Assembly (NCBI GenBank): GCA_902776615.1
Contig: CACYQU010000011.1
Span: 1-41,958 of the forward strand
Length of the DNA stretch: 41,958 nt
Direction of reading: 5' to 3'
DNA from: an uncultured bacterium
Lineage (GTDB): Bacteria; Verrucomicrobiota; Kiritimatiellia; RFP12; UBA1067
Within the stretch, counting starts at the first letter, position 1; every line of letters starts with the position of its first letter. The translations under genes were made by a program, and so were the position numbers. Below, in pieces: positions 1 through 7,778 of the stretch. The notes beneath the pieces are model-generated. The model worked only from the letters and a program-made list of their open reading frames with translations. It was not told where the DNA came from and made no database searches.

Positions 1-253
1 ACATCACCTCCTCGCACCCGAAGATGATTTCCACGTCCTTGAACATCTCAATAAGCTGATATACGAATCCGATGCCAGACGAGTATGTAATCGCCCTCAT
101 GCGGTCAAACCCGCCGAACAGCTCCTGCCATGTCATCGACTCAGAGGACTGATAGTCGAGCTTGGCAACGTCGAGCCGAACATCGGCTCGCAAACCGCCG
201 GCGGCATCAGTTCCGCCGAACAAATCCATATCGTCTCCATGATCCATAGCCAT
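1..253 (-). CDS. N-terminal fragment of a probable PLD-domain (helicase-associated) defence protein
   Basis: The frame opens with ATG at 253 (or a second ATG at 247, better spaced from the upstream GAAGG) and is still open at base 1, so only about 84 residues are visible. After an acidic start comes a stretch containing MTWQELFGGFDRMRAITYSS and then VEIIFGCEE. An 'aitYsSg...ve(I/L)ifG' pattern like this is typical of the N-terminal phospholipase D-like domain of helicase-linked defence proteins. That assignment comes from family memory of a short piece; the HKD catalytic motif would lie beyond the window. The gene begins 11 bp after the small ASCH gene and is probably cotranscribed with it and the PIN-GNAT-EVE gene. 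Confidence 0.5.
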   Translation of the reverse strand, partial: MAMDHGDDMDLFGGTDAAGGLRADVRLDVAKLDYQSSESMTWQELFGGFDRMRAITYSSGIGFVYQLIEMFKDVEIIFGCEEVM

Positions 254-264
254 TATCCCTTCAA

Positions 265-735
265 TTAGCCAACACCATATTCCCGCCCTTCTTCCTCGGC
301 GGCACTGTCCCGACCTTCGCGTACTGCGGCTTTTTCTTTCACCTTCTCGGACTGTGATTCAGTCAAATAGAGAAAGGATTGTGGCGGGGTTTTGTTTCTA
401 CGAAGGCGCACAAGCGATAAAGGCGTATTTAGCACATGGAGCTTTCCGATCTTTATTGCGTTCGCTTGTTGCGCAGCACTAAAATAACGCATAAATGTTT
501 CATAATTGATGCCTGCCGCATGACGCGTCTGCCTCCAAAGCCTCTGCCGTGTCGCCTGAACAACATCGGCAATTCTGAAATAGGCTACAACTCTCGAAAC
601 AGGGCGTGTGCAATATATGGCTACCTCGTCTCCCTTCTGAAGACCATTCGGCAGCCTTTTACGGAACTCAAATCGTTTAGTCCCATTGAATATCAAGTCG
701 CAATAAACTTGCTTTATAGAGAGCAGAATCATCAT
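265..735 (-). CDS. Small ASCH/PUA-like domain protein
   Basis: The protein has 156 aa if it starts at the ATG at 735, which overlaps the upstream stop by 4 bp (ATGA), a classic sign of translational coupling; a longer in-frame start at 774 would run deep into that gene. The N-terminal half (MMILLSIKQVYCDLIFNGTK, then FEFRKRLP, GDEVAIYCTRPVSRVVAYF) matches the ASCH fold, a PUA-related beta-barrel found in RNA- or modified-nucleotide-binding proteins. The C-terminal 40 residues are charged and look disordered. It follows a PIN-GNAT-EVE protein that ends in a related fold, so it may be its partner or control subunit; that is inference. The exact ligand is unknown. Confidence 0.75.
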   Translation of the reverse strand: MMILLSIKQVYCDLIFNGTKRFEFRKRLPNGLQKGDEVAIYCTRPVSRVVAYFRIADVVQATRQRLWRQTRHAAGINYETFMRYFSAAQQANAIKIGKLHVLNTPLSLVRLRRNKTPPQSFLYLTESQSEKVKEKAAVREGRDSAAEEEGREYGVG

Positions 736-2213
736 AACCCTAAATCCTTCTTGAATAACTGGCGATATGCGCACTCGGGCATCGCGCGTATGGTTTGGAT
801 TTGTCCTTTTACGCCATTGCGGAGCAGAGACTTTCTTTCAACCGGTTGCTTCAAATACCTAATCAGACGAAACAGTATTGCCAACACCTCACCTTTGCTG
901 ATGAATTTTCTTATCTCCTCATGTGTGTATACCGTTCTTTTCGACACAAATGAAATCAGATCTTCTGCATTAGTGAATCGCTTGATCTTCTCTGCAATGC
1001 CAACACTGCAAATACTCTGCGAATCTTTTGAACGATAGAAGAACAACAAATCCCCTGGCCGCAGATCCCTTATGGGACTCTTACAAAGATACGCCTTCTT
1101 GATTGCATTGGATTCACTCGACAATCCTCCCTGGAACAAATCCTGGTATTGACTTCTATCAGGGAAAAGCAAGTCGTGATAATAAGGCCTAATCGGGACG
1201 ATGTATTTCTTCACACCAATGTCAATTATATGTGGGTAATGGGCTATCGCATATTTGACATAATCATTCCGATCCACCGATCCTTTCCAAACCCCGACAC
1301 GCATATTCTTCACGTAAGTTGTGTCATTGTTGTAGTCGCCGAACTTGGTAAAACCAAAATCTGTGAGCAAAGAAACCAAATAACCATGCTTTTCTTCTTG
1401 AACTTGGATATAAACATAATCAAACTTGTTGTCCATCGCATAGTTGAAGGCAACATAAAGGAGGCGCTCTCCGTATTTCTTCCCAAGGTCTGCAACTTTG
1501 AATGTACATAGTTTTAGAGACTTTCCGCGCAAAATCTCTCCTGCCGAAGTTACTTTCTCGTCGCGCTCTTCCTTGTAGATACATAACGCACTTATACTGC
1601 GCCCAGAAAGAATAGTCCACGCCTGCCTGTCTTCTTCCGACTTCCTATGATACCAATCATTAAAATCAGGGTATCCCTGCCGTAGAGAATCAAAGAAGGC
1701 GTCCTCAACATCAATTTCATACAGAAACTTCTTCTCCACGTAGACATACGTTCCCGTGGAAACGAAGTCATCTGTCCTTTGAGCATTGCGAAGATAGGCA
1801 AGGAAATCTTCAACAAAGAACACCCGATCAGACAACCCGGCCCTAGCGGCATTCTTATGTATTCCCCTGTCTTCAGTGACAAGAAAGGAGACCGCACTCC
1901 TTTTGAGTGAGAACAACAAGAGATTGTCAACCCTGTCATGCTCACTATTCTGTTTCCATCCCAACGTTTTAAGGTCTGAGTCTGTAGGGATGGGCGGCTT
2001 TTGCAATAGGGCATACTGCCTAATTCGAGAGAGTTGTGCGGCCTTTCTCTGCTCATCCTTGTCGCGCATCAAATCTTCGATTTGTGCATGGTGATAGCAG
2101 ATGTCGTAGTGAAGTCCTCTTGCAATACGAACCATGTCGGAGAGTGTGCCTGGCAGAACCTCACCGGGCGTCTCCAACGAGATGAAGATGTTTGTATCAA
2201 AGAGGACTTTCAT
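732..2213 (-). CDS. PIN nuclease - GNAT acetyltransferase - EVE/PUA-like fusion protein
   Basis: This 493-aa protein has three recognisable parts. Residues 1-145 resemble a PIN ribonuclease domain: FDTNIF with D6, an acidic E46, D96 in a DRVDN context and D115 in VTEDRGIH fit the usual four-acid metal site. Residues about 195-310 resemble a GNAT acetyltransferase, with the GERLLYVAFNYA helix and a late LLTDFGFTKFGDY segment. Residues about 330-480 contain PGDLLFFYR and IRKFISKGEVLAILF, typical of EVE/PUA-like modified-base readers. Such PIN and GNAT domains occur in toxins, but this order in one chain together with a coupled ASCH gene is unusual. A -10 candidate lies 38 bp upstream; the Shine-Dalgarno (GTAAAG) is weak. 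The target is unknown; RNA cleavage is inferred only from the PIN residues. Confidence 0.75.
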   Translation of the reverse strand: MKVLFDTNIFISLETPGEVLPGTLSDMVRIARGLHYDICYHHAQIEDLMRDKDEQRKAAQLSRIRQYALLQKPPIPTDSDLKTLGWKQNSEHDRVDNLLLFSLKRSAVSFLVTEDRGIHKNAARAGLSDRVFFVEDFLAYLRNAQRTDDFVSTGTYVYVEKKFLYEIDVEDAFFDSLRQGYPDFNDWYHRKSEEDRQAWTILSGRSISALCIYKEERDEKVTSAGEILRGKSLKLCTFKVADLGKKYGERLLYVAFNYAMDNKFDYVYIQVQEEKHGYLVSLLTDFGFTKFGDYNNDTTYVKNMRVGVWKGSVDRNDYVKYAIAHYPHIIDIGVKKYIVPIRPYYHDLLFPDRSQYQDLFQGGLSSESNAIKKAYLCKSPIRDLRPGDLLFFYRSKDSQSICSVGIAEKIKRFTNAEDLISFVSKRTVYTHEEIRKFISKGEVLAILFRLIRYLKQPVERKSLLRNGVKGQIQTIRAMPECAYRQLFKKDLGL

Positions 2214-2250
2214 GCTTTACGATTGTCCCCGGCGGTGCTTCTACGACACT

Positions 2251-2256
2251 ATTATA
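2251..2256 (-). promoter_or_regulatory. Probable internal promoter (-10) for the PIN-GNAT-EVE unit
   Basis: The only gap over 40 bp inside the cluster (2214-2343) contains TATAAT on the minus strand, 38 bp before the PIN gene start. No convincing -35 hexamer is seen at 17 bp. The PIN, ASCH and PLD genes may therefore form a separately initiated transcript. Confidence 0.45.
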
Positions 2257-2343
2257 TTGCGGTTTGAGAAACATGAGGGAAACCTTCTGTGCCTATCTGC
2301 ATTGCCGAGTTTTATCCTTCACAATCACTTGTCCGCTTGTAAC

Positions 2344-3561
2344 TTAATTGCCCCCCTTCGACAGATTACATTTAGGGCAAAGGACCTGTCCATTTTCGAC
2401 GGACGTCTTTCCTCCCTTGCTCCATGCGACCTTGTGGTCAGCATGCCAATTGTTCCAATCGCACTCAACGCCACAAAGTTGGCACTTGCCACCATCTCGC
2501 CGATAAATAACTATGCGCTGCGACTCATCAAAATCACGGCGCCCATCTTTCTGCGCAATGTCCGGCACGTGCGCAAACAAATCCTCTATCAGAAACCTGT
2601 TACGAAACTCCAACGAATCAAATGCATCGGTAGAATGTGCGGTCTTCTCATGATACACAACAAGCTTTGAATCCTGATCCTCTGCATCTTTCTTCTTATC
2701 TGCCGCCCGACGCCCTTCAAAATCAATGAACCACTTACAAATGTCATCTTCTCGTCCACTCAATGCATAATCATCTATCAGCGTCTTGATCAACAGAAAA
2801 AGAGAGATGACATTATACCGTTTGAGTTCCGGAGTCTTCCTAGGGAATACCGCATGAAGGTAATTCAAGATACGCTGCACCCTTTTTGCGCCAGAAGACT
2901 GAGCATCAAAATCCTTATTGTTCTCATACATCGAGTTTAAGTCACGATCCTTGATGTTGCAGATTTCTTTTGACAATGAAAGGCAACACATCTGAGCGGC
3001 TATATGATCGTAGGTAAAGCGAGTGTTATCAAAATTGACTGCCGCGAAAAAAGGATGTTTAGCCAGCTCACAAACAAAGTCACGCATCTTCCCTGGACGC
3101 GCGTTGCGCTTTTCCTGTGCCTTGAGGGTTGTGCCGTTCTGAAGTCGCAAAAACATCTCGCGCACTTCCTCTTCTTCCGTATCAGTCAATACAGCAACAT
3201 CAAGGCAGTATTGATCAAACAAAATTATCATATCTGAATCTAAGTCAGAATATGTCTTTCCCGCAACCTCATGCCCATCAATTGGGTCTAAATCCTTGGG
3301 CAGTGCATAGCTCCCATCCATGAATTCCCAAATGGCACGAAGTCGTTGCTGCCCGTCGACAACCTCATATTTATCAGGCTTGACAGAAACCTCACGCCAA
3401 TATAGTTTCGGTATGTCATATTCTCTCAGGATAGATTCAATCAGCAGCTGCTTCTGCGATTTCGTCCATACCGCAGGGCGCTGATAATCAGGATTCGTAT
3501 CTATCCGATCTCGCAGTTTATACGCCGTTGACAATGGCCATGGTTTCTTATTGATTTTCAT
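2344..3561 (-). CDS. DUF262-HNH protein, GmrSD-like nuclease
   Basis: The 405-aa protein starts with a DUF262 (ParB/Srx-like NTPase) domain. The diagnostic NPDYQRPAVW is near residue 23 and VVDGQQRLRAIWEF at 67-80, where the DGQQR motif (69-73) is the catalytic signature of this family. The last 50 residues form an HNH nuclease: CQLCG, then HADHKVAWSKGG, then CPKCN, i.e. two zinc CxxC knuckles around the catalytic His pair. This layout is that of GmrSD/BrxU-type type IV restriction enzymes that attack modified DNA. A clear AAAGGAG lies before ATG 3561. It sits 10 bp after the ASCH-RadC gene. Which modification it recognises, if any, cannot be read from the sequence. Confidence 0.85.
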   Translation of the reverse strand: MKINKKPWPLSTAYKLRDRIDTNPDYQRPAVWTKSQKQLLIESILREYDIPKLYWREVSVKPDKYEVVDGQQRLRAIWEFMDGSYALPKDLDPIDGHEVAGKTYSDLDSDMIILFDQYCLDVAVLTDTEEEEVREMFLRLQNGTTLKAQEKRNARPGKMRDFVCELAKHPFFAAVNFDNTRFTYDHIAAQMCCLSLSKEICNIKDRDLNSMYENNKDFDAQSSGAKRVQRILNYLHAVFPRKTPELKRYNVISLFLLIKTLIDDYALSGREDDICKWFIDFEGRRAADKKKDAEDQDSKLVVYHEKTAHSTDAFDSLEFRNRFLIEDLFAHVPDIAQKDGRRDFDESQRIVIYRRDGGKCQLCGVECDWNNWHADHKVAWSKGGKTSVENGQVLCPKCNLSKGGN

Positions 3562-3571
3562 AAGTACTCCT

Positions 3572-4411
3572 TTAAAATTCTAACTGCTCCATCACCGAAA
3601 CAAATCCTCGTCCATCTTCGCAATCGGGCGAGCCGAGGATGAGATGGTCGAGGAATTTGATGCCGAGAAGTTGGGCGGCGGATTTGAGGGTTGATGTTAG
3701 ATGCAAATCGGCTTTGCTGGGCTTTGGGTCGCCGCTTGGATGATTGTGAGCGACGATGATTGCGTCGGCGTTGTGCTTGAACGCTTCACGGAACACCTCG
3801 CCCAACTCAACCGCCGTTGTGCCGCGCGTATGACCGAGCGAGACGAGAATCGGCTTACAAATTGGACGGCATTCAGTATCTATCGGCAGAACGAAGAATC
3901 CCTCATAATCCCTTGCTATCGGAATTGCCGCGCGGAAGAGCGGATAGGCATCGTCCGCCGTCTCTATGTGCATTCGCAAGAACTTATCAGCAGCAGAAAC
4001 CTTTGCGGCAAGCTCCGCTGGCATCTGCCACATACCGACATTGCCACGACAAGGAATCGGCTCGGGCAAGATTACCACATTCGACAAATCCCACCAACAG
4101 TCATATCCCTCATCCCACAACTCTGCCCGTGCACGTTGCCGCGCCTTGTAGTCACACACACCTATAATTTTACCTGGCCAGTCCTTTACCCCACACCAAG
4201 CGGGAATCTTCTCGAAATCCTCAGGCGGCAAATGCGCCGACGCCCATGCAACAAACTGTCCGTACTCTTCTTTGCAAAACGATTTTGAACACGAAATCGC
4301 AGCACGCCCTTCACTTGGCGACGGCCACACGCTACGATTCTCGGTCTGCTTGATTCCAGCCAGAATCAAAATCGCATATGGGCCAGTGCATGTAAAGACT
4401 GTGGTTGGCAT
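3572..4411 (-). CDS. ASCH-like domain fused to RadC/JAB (MPN+) domain
   Basis: This 279-aa protein joins two modules. Residues 1-130 look like an ASCH/PUA-type domain: an N-terminal strand with YAILILAGIKQTENR, then PGKIIGVCDY and a closing GNVGMWQMP. Residues 165-279 are a RadC-like JAB1/MPN+ metalloprotease fold with a complete JAMM site: E170, H222 and H224, S232 and D235 (in HNHPSGDPKPSKAD). RadC-like proteins are common in mobile and defence islands, but their biochemical role is not settled. The N-terminal helix-hairpin-helix of classical RadC is absent and is replaced by the ASCH domain. The start at 4411 has only a weak GGGA ribosome site. It lies between the restriction endonuclease and the DUF262-HNH gene. 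Confidence 0.8.
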   Translation of the reverse strand: MPTTVFTCTGPYAILILAGIKQTENRSVWPSPSEGRAAISCSKSFCKEEYGQFVAWASAHLPPEDFEKIPAWCGVKDWPGKIIGVCDYKARQRARAELWDEGYDCWWDLSNVVILPEPIPCRGNVGMWQMPAELAAKVSAADKFLRMHIETADDAYPLFRAAIPIARDYEGFFVLPIDTECRPICKPILVSLGHTRGTTAVELGEVFREAFKHNADAIIVAHNHPSGDPKPSKADLHLTSTLKSAAQLLGIKFLDHLILGSPDCEDGRGFVSVMEQLEF

Positions 4412-4433
4412 TCCCTAATCAAACCCCCAAAAC

Positions 4434-5195
4434 CTACTTACACTTTCTGCATAAGGCTTTTTCTTTTCGTCCAGAATTCATCTTGACTATCTTTTCCCAG
4501 TCCACGCTTCCATCTACTTTGCAAAAGTCTTTCAAAAACTCTCCGATAAAAAGATTCAACTTGCAACTATACTTCTTGGCAAAAACCTCATTTCTCTCCT
4601 TCGCTTTTGCCGCAAGAGGCTCTATAATCTTCAGATACAAATCCGAAACACCTGAGATAAACGACCAAAACTCCTGCCCGCACAGCTTCTGGTAATCTCC
4701 CTTGTCTGGATGAGAGTCCTTACCATAGCAGCACCCGTTAACAGCCTCAACATGCATCTTTTGCTTGCCTGTATGCAAAATTCTTGTTGCGGTCTTAAAA
4801 TCCTCCCGCATCTTCTTGATCTGAGAATTGTTGCCCCAGTGCGGTCCAGATTTTATAGATACAAGGTAGTGAATTCCCTCTCTGTCGAATTCTAGATCTA
4901 TTCCACGCGCACTCGACTTTTGACCACCATACACCTTCTCAGCAATAAATATTGCCAAACCCTCAAGCCAATCTCCAAACATCGTTTCCTCCGATGATGA
5001 GAGATGTGCATCAAGAATCACCTTAACAATGTCAGACGCCGACTCTTGGTGCTTAGCCTTGAACAAATATGGATTCTTCCTCGAAAGAATCTTCTTTAAC
5101 TTCAGCTTATCCAAACTTGCAAGGCGATCAACATGGAAACTCTCAATGTTGTCAACGACGTAACTCCGAATGTCATCAATGAGTGTATTGTTCAT
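4434..5195 (-). CDS. Type II restriction endonuclease, PmeII-like family
   Basis: The start at ATG 5195 is set by a strong AGGAGAGG four bases upstream; an ATG at 5219 has none and would overlap the methyltransferase stop. The 253-aa product resembles proteins often annotated as PmeII-family restriction endonucleases or 'cytosolic protein': NPYLFKAKH near residue 41, ETMFGDWLEGLAIFI at 70-84, RGIDLEF at 97-103 and YLVSIKSGPHWGN from 110. The nuclease core is probably E78, D100 and K115 (PD-(D/E)xK type, with Ser at the position before x-K). It follows the C5 methyltransferase gene by 17 bp, as in a restriction-modification pair. The recognition site cannot be predicted from the sequence alone. 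Confidence 0.8.
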   Translation of the reverse strand: MNNTLIDDIRSYVVDNIESFHVDRLASLDKLKLKKILSRKNPYLFKAKHQESASDIVKVILDAHLSSSEETMFGDWLEGLAIFIAEKVYGGQKSSARGIDLEFDREGIHYLVSIKSGPHWGNNSQIKKMREDFKTATRILHTGKQKMHVEAVNGCCYGKDSHPDKGDYQKLCGQEFWSFISGVSDLYLKIIEPLAAKAKERNEVFAKKYSCKLNLFIGEFLKDFCKVDGSVDWEKIVKMNSGRKEKALCRKCK

Positions 5196-5212
5196 TTGTC
5201 CTCTCCTATGCA

Positions 5213-7012
5213 TTAGCATTTGAACGTCATACGGTTAGCACCCTGCAAACCGTCAAAATATTCAAAGCTCGTGTTTTTGTAGCGAGAATACACCGCATCA
5301 TGATCAACAAGCCTCACACTTTTCTTCTGTTCATCAGAAAGGGAATCAAACCAAAGCAAGTGTTTCGCAGCGGCATATCCCATACCTACGGGAACTGCAT
5401 TTCCAATCTGTTTGTATTTATCTGCGAGGCTCCCCTTAAAAATCCAGTTATCGGGAAACATTTGAATTCTCGCATATTCTTCCACCGACAAGGCTCTATC
5501 TTCCGTCGGATGCATTAAATCCGTAGCCGGCATTGTTGGACAGGTTACCAAAGTTGGAGATGGCACATCCCATGCAAGTCTTCTGTAAAAACCTGTCTTG
5601 CCACCTGGAAGGTCATAGGACTTACCCATCGCCACTCGTTGAAATTCTTCTGGCAGACACTTCCAATACTGCCCAGGCGCAAGCATTCTAAAATACTTAA
5701 GCCGCTTTTGAGGTATTGGAAGCGCTGTACATTTTGTCAATCCTGTAATAGCCTCTCTAAATGTTGCCCAATTCTTCAACCCATTACCGCCCTCAGCAGA
5801 ATGCGTCGGTGGTATCAGTGGTATCTTAAATCCATCACGACTTCCGAGTATAATTACTCGCTCACGACGTTGTGGAACACCATAGTTTGCAGCATCGTAA
5901 AGCGTAAAAGTAGCACTATATCCCAATGCATGAATTCGATCAAGCGCATATAAAAGCGCTGTGCCCTTTGCTGGTTTTGATCCTATAGGTGCCCCAGGAT
6001 TATACCCTGCAGAGAGCAATCCCCGCACATTTTCAAGGAGATAATACTTTGGCCGGATTTCGCCAATCAAATCAATATATTTAAGGAAGACATTTCCTCT
6101 ATCATCATCAAACCCTAGACGTTTCCCTGCTGTACTAAACGCCTGGCATGGCGGCCCTCCGCAAACAAGAAAGACCTCTTCTCCCCTCTCAATCCCAGCC
6201 ATCCTCTTTAAATCATCTCCAGAGTAATTCCGTACATCATCCTCAATAAGCGGAACATCAGGTTTATTGGCGCGTATCGTCTCCGCCATGGCGTGTTGTA
6301 TTTCAACACAAAGCTTTATACTGAGGCCAGCCTTCTCAATTCCATTATCCAACCCCATCGCACCAGAAAATAATGAAATGACCTTATGTCTCGAATCAGG
6401 TGAAGCCGCAGCACCTGATTTAACAACAGCGGGCGCAAACAATGAACAAATGAAATTCATCTGCAATGCCGCCTCGTATACACGAAGCTGGTCGTGAGAG
6501 AGCGGAGCAAGTTCTGCGGGAAGTATATCAAGCAGACTTCCAAGTTTACCGCCAGCTTGATATGCTTTAACGGCTTTAGCAACCTTCGGCGTCCTCTTGA
6601 AGTCACTTGCCCTTACAAGAACTACGGAATCTTCAATCGTCGGCTGATACTTGAACTTGACACGAAAGACAACGTAGAAATCACCATGCGGCTTCTTACT
6701 CTTCGGATAATCGGGATTCTCGGCAAAGAATTCCTTACGCGACTTGATGCCAACAAATTCTGCCGCGTAAATGTGTCGTCGATCCGTGGTGCCAGAATAA
6801 AGCCAAAGCTCTTTGACTTTGCCCCATTCATCAGTCCCAGACTTCGCTTCTTTTTTGGAAAGCGGATAATTGTACAAATGGCGCTTGCGAATCCACCCCC
6901 ACTGATTTGGCCGTTTTTTGTACGTACCAACCAGCACACACCACTGTAGGCCCACACCTGAGACCACGCCCCCCTGAAGCGCCTTCTTTTTCTGAGCTTT
7001 CTTTATCGGCAT
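5213..7012 (-). CDS. DNA (cytosine-5)-methyltransferase
   Basis: I prefer ATG 7012 because AGAGG lies five bases upstream; an in-frame ATG at 7042 has no ribosome site. The 599-aa enzyme methylates cytosine at C5 in DNA using S-adenosylmethionine. Conserved C5 motifs are present in order: motif I VISLFSGAMGLDNG (about 211-224), motif IV GGPPCQAFS with catalytic C289, motif VI ENV (about 328), motif VIII QRRER (about 381), and QIGNAVPV near the C-terminus. The first 200 residues are an extra domain rich in basic and aromatic residues that I do not recognise, unusual for a simple C5 enzyme. Its partner nuclease follows 17 bp downstream. Confidence 0.93.
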   Translation of the reverse strand: MPIKKAQKKKALQGGVVSGVGLQWCVLVGTYKKRPNQWGWIRKRHLYNYPLSKKEAKSGTDEWGKVKELWLYSGTTDRRHIYAAEFVGIKSRKEFFAENPDYPKSKKPHGDFYVVFRVKFKYQPTIEDSVVLVRASDFKRTPKVAKAVKAYQAGGKLGSLLDILPAELAPLSHDQLRVYEAALQMNFICSLFAPAVVKSGAAASPDSRHKVISLFSGAMGLDNGIEKAGLSIKLCVEIQHAMAETIRANKPDVPLIEDDVRNYSGDDLKRMAGIERGEEVFLVCGGPPCQAFSTAGKRLGFDDDRGNVFLKYIDLIGEIRPKYYLLENVRGLLSAGYNPGAPIGSKPAKGTALLYALDRIHALGYSATFTLYDAANYGVPQRRERVIILGSRDGFKIPLIPPTHSAEGGNGLKNWATFREAITGLTKCTALPIPQKRLKYFRMLAPGQYWKCLPEEFQRVAMGKSYDLPGGKTGFYRRLAWDVPSPTLVTCPTMPATDLMHPTEDRALSVEEYARIQMFPDNWIFKGSLADKYKQIGNAVPVGMGYAAAKHLLWFDSLSDEQKKSVRLVDHDAVYSRYKNTSFEYFDGLQGANRMTFKC

Positions 7013-7049
7013 ATAGACCTCTTGTCTGAGACAATCAAGCATTTAATTA

Positions 7050-7745
7050 TCAAGAATTTGCAAGGTCACATATCGCTTTCAAATGCGGCCAGCCTATACC
7101 ACGGAAAATATTAGCTTGCCCAATCGCCTCTGTTGGTGAATTTGCAACAACACCAATTACATCAGTGGGAGCACTAACCTTAACAATTGGTGAGCCAGAG
7201 AAACCATGGGCCACTTGACCTGATATTTGAACCTGCTTCGGCAGTTGTTCATTAAGCACTTCATTCCCAACTATTCCCTCGGCATATGTAGGTGAATGAC
7301 GATTGTTGAGAAGAATATTGCCAAAAGGGAATCCCGCATATGATACACGATCTGACACCGTTGCATTTGTAGTCGCTATGGCAAGCCCAGTATCAATCTG
7401 CTGTTTCAACTGATCAACTGGCAGATGCATGCTAAGCACAGCTAAGTCATGCATTAAATCATATACATCTATGCTTGCCCTACAATATGAAAACCCATTT
7501 CCACCAACCACAAGCATTCCCGTAAAATCAATTGGGCCTGACAGCAAATTACTTATAACATGGCCACATGTCACAAACAGCCCTTCTTGTTTCAACCAAA
7601 AACCAGTTCCCAAGACATCGATAGTAGGAGGATCAAATGTTGCTTTCGCAGGATTAAACTTAGGCTTTAAGATTCCCACGGCTCGAACAGCCCTACAAAC
7701 ATTAGGCCGAGAATCACTTTGCATCGTTGTTTTTGAGATTGCCAT
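7050..7745 (-). CDS. Trypsin-like serine protease (defence-cluster type)
   Basis: The start at ATG 7745 is favoured by AAGGAG five bases upstream; an ATG 27 bp further upstream lacks one. The 231-aa protein has a trypsin/HtrA-like fold with all three catalytic residues: H62 in VTCGHVI, D100 in MHDLAVL and S183 in GFSGSPI. There is no signal peptide, transmembrane segment or PDZ domain, so it should act in the cytoplasm. It lies between an HNH nuclease (33 bp upstream) and the C5 methyltransferase (37 bp downstream). Trypsin-like proteases occur as effectors or activators in several known anti-phage systems; a defensive role here is inferred from position only. Confidence 0.85.
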   Translation of the reverse strand: MAISKTTMQSDSRPNVCRAVRAVGILKPKFNPAKATFDPPTIDVLGTGFWLKQEGLFVTCGHVISNLLSGPIDFTGMLVVGGNGFSYCRASIDVYDLMHDLAVLSMHLPVDQLKQQIDTGLAIATTNATVSDRVSYAGFPFGNILLNNRHSPTYAEGIVGNEVLNEQLPKQVQISGQVAHGFSGSPIVKVSAPTDVIGVVANSPTEAIGQANIFRGIGWPHLKAICDLANS

Positions 7746-7778
7746 CTTGTCTCCTTTTTGAATTCTAAACATTTCATG

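Noticed and set aside
2034..2670. Plus-strand frames of 77 and 178 aa in and around the 2214-2343 gap
   Set aside because: They overlap the strongly supported PIN and DUF262 genes and show no domain or ribosome site.
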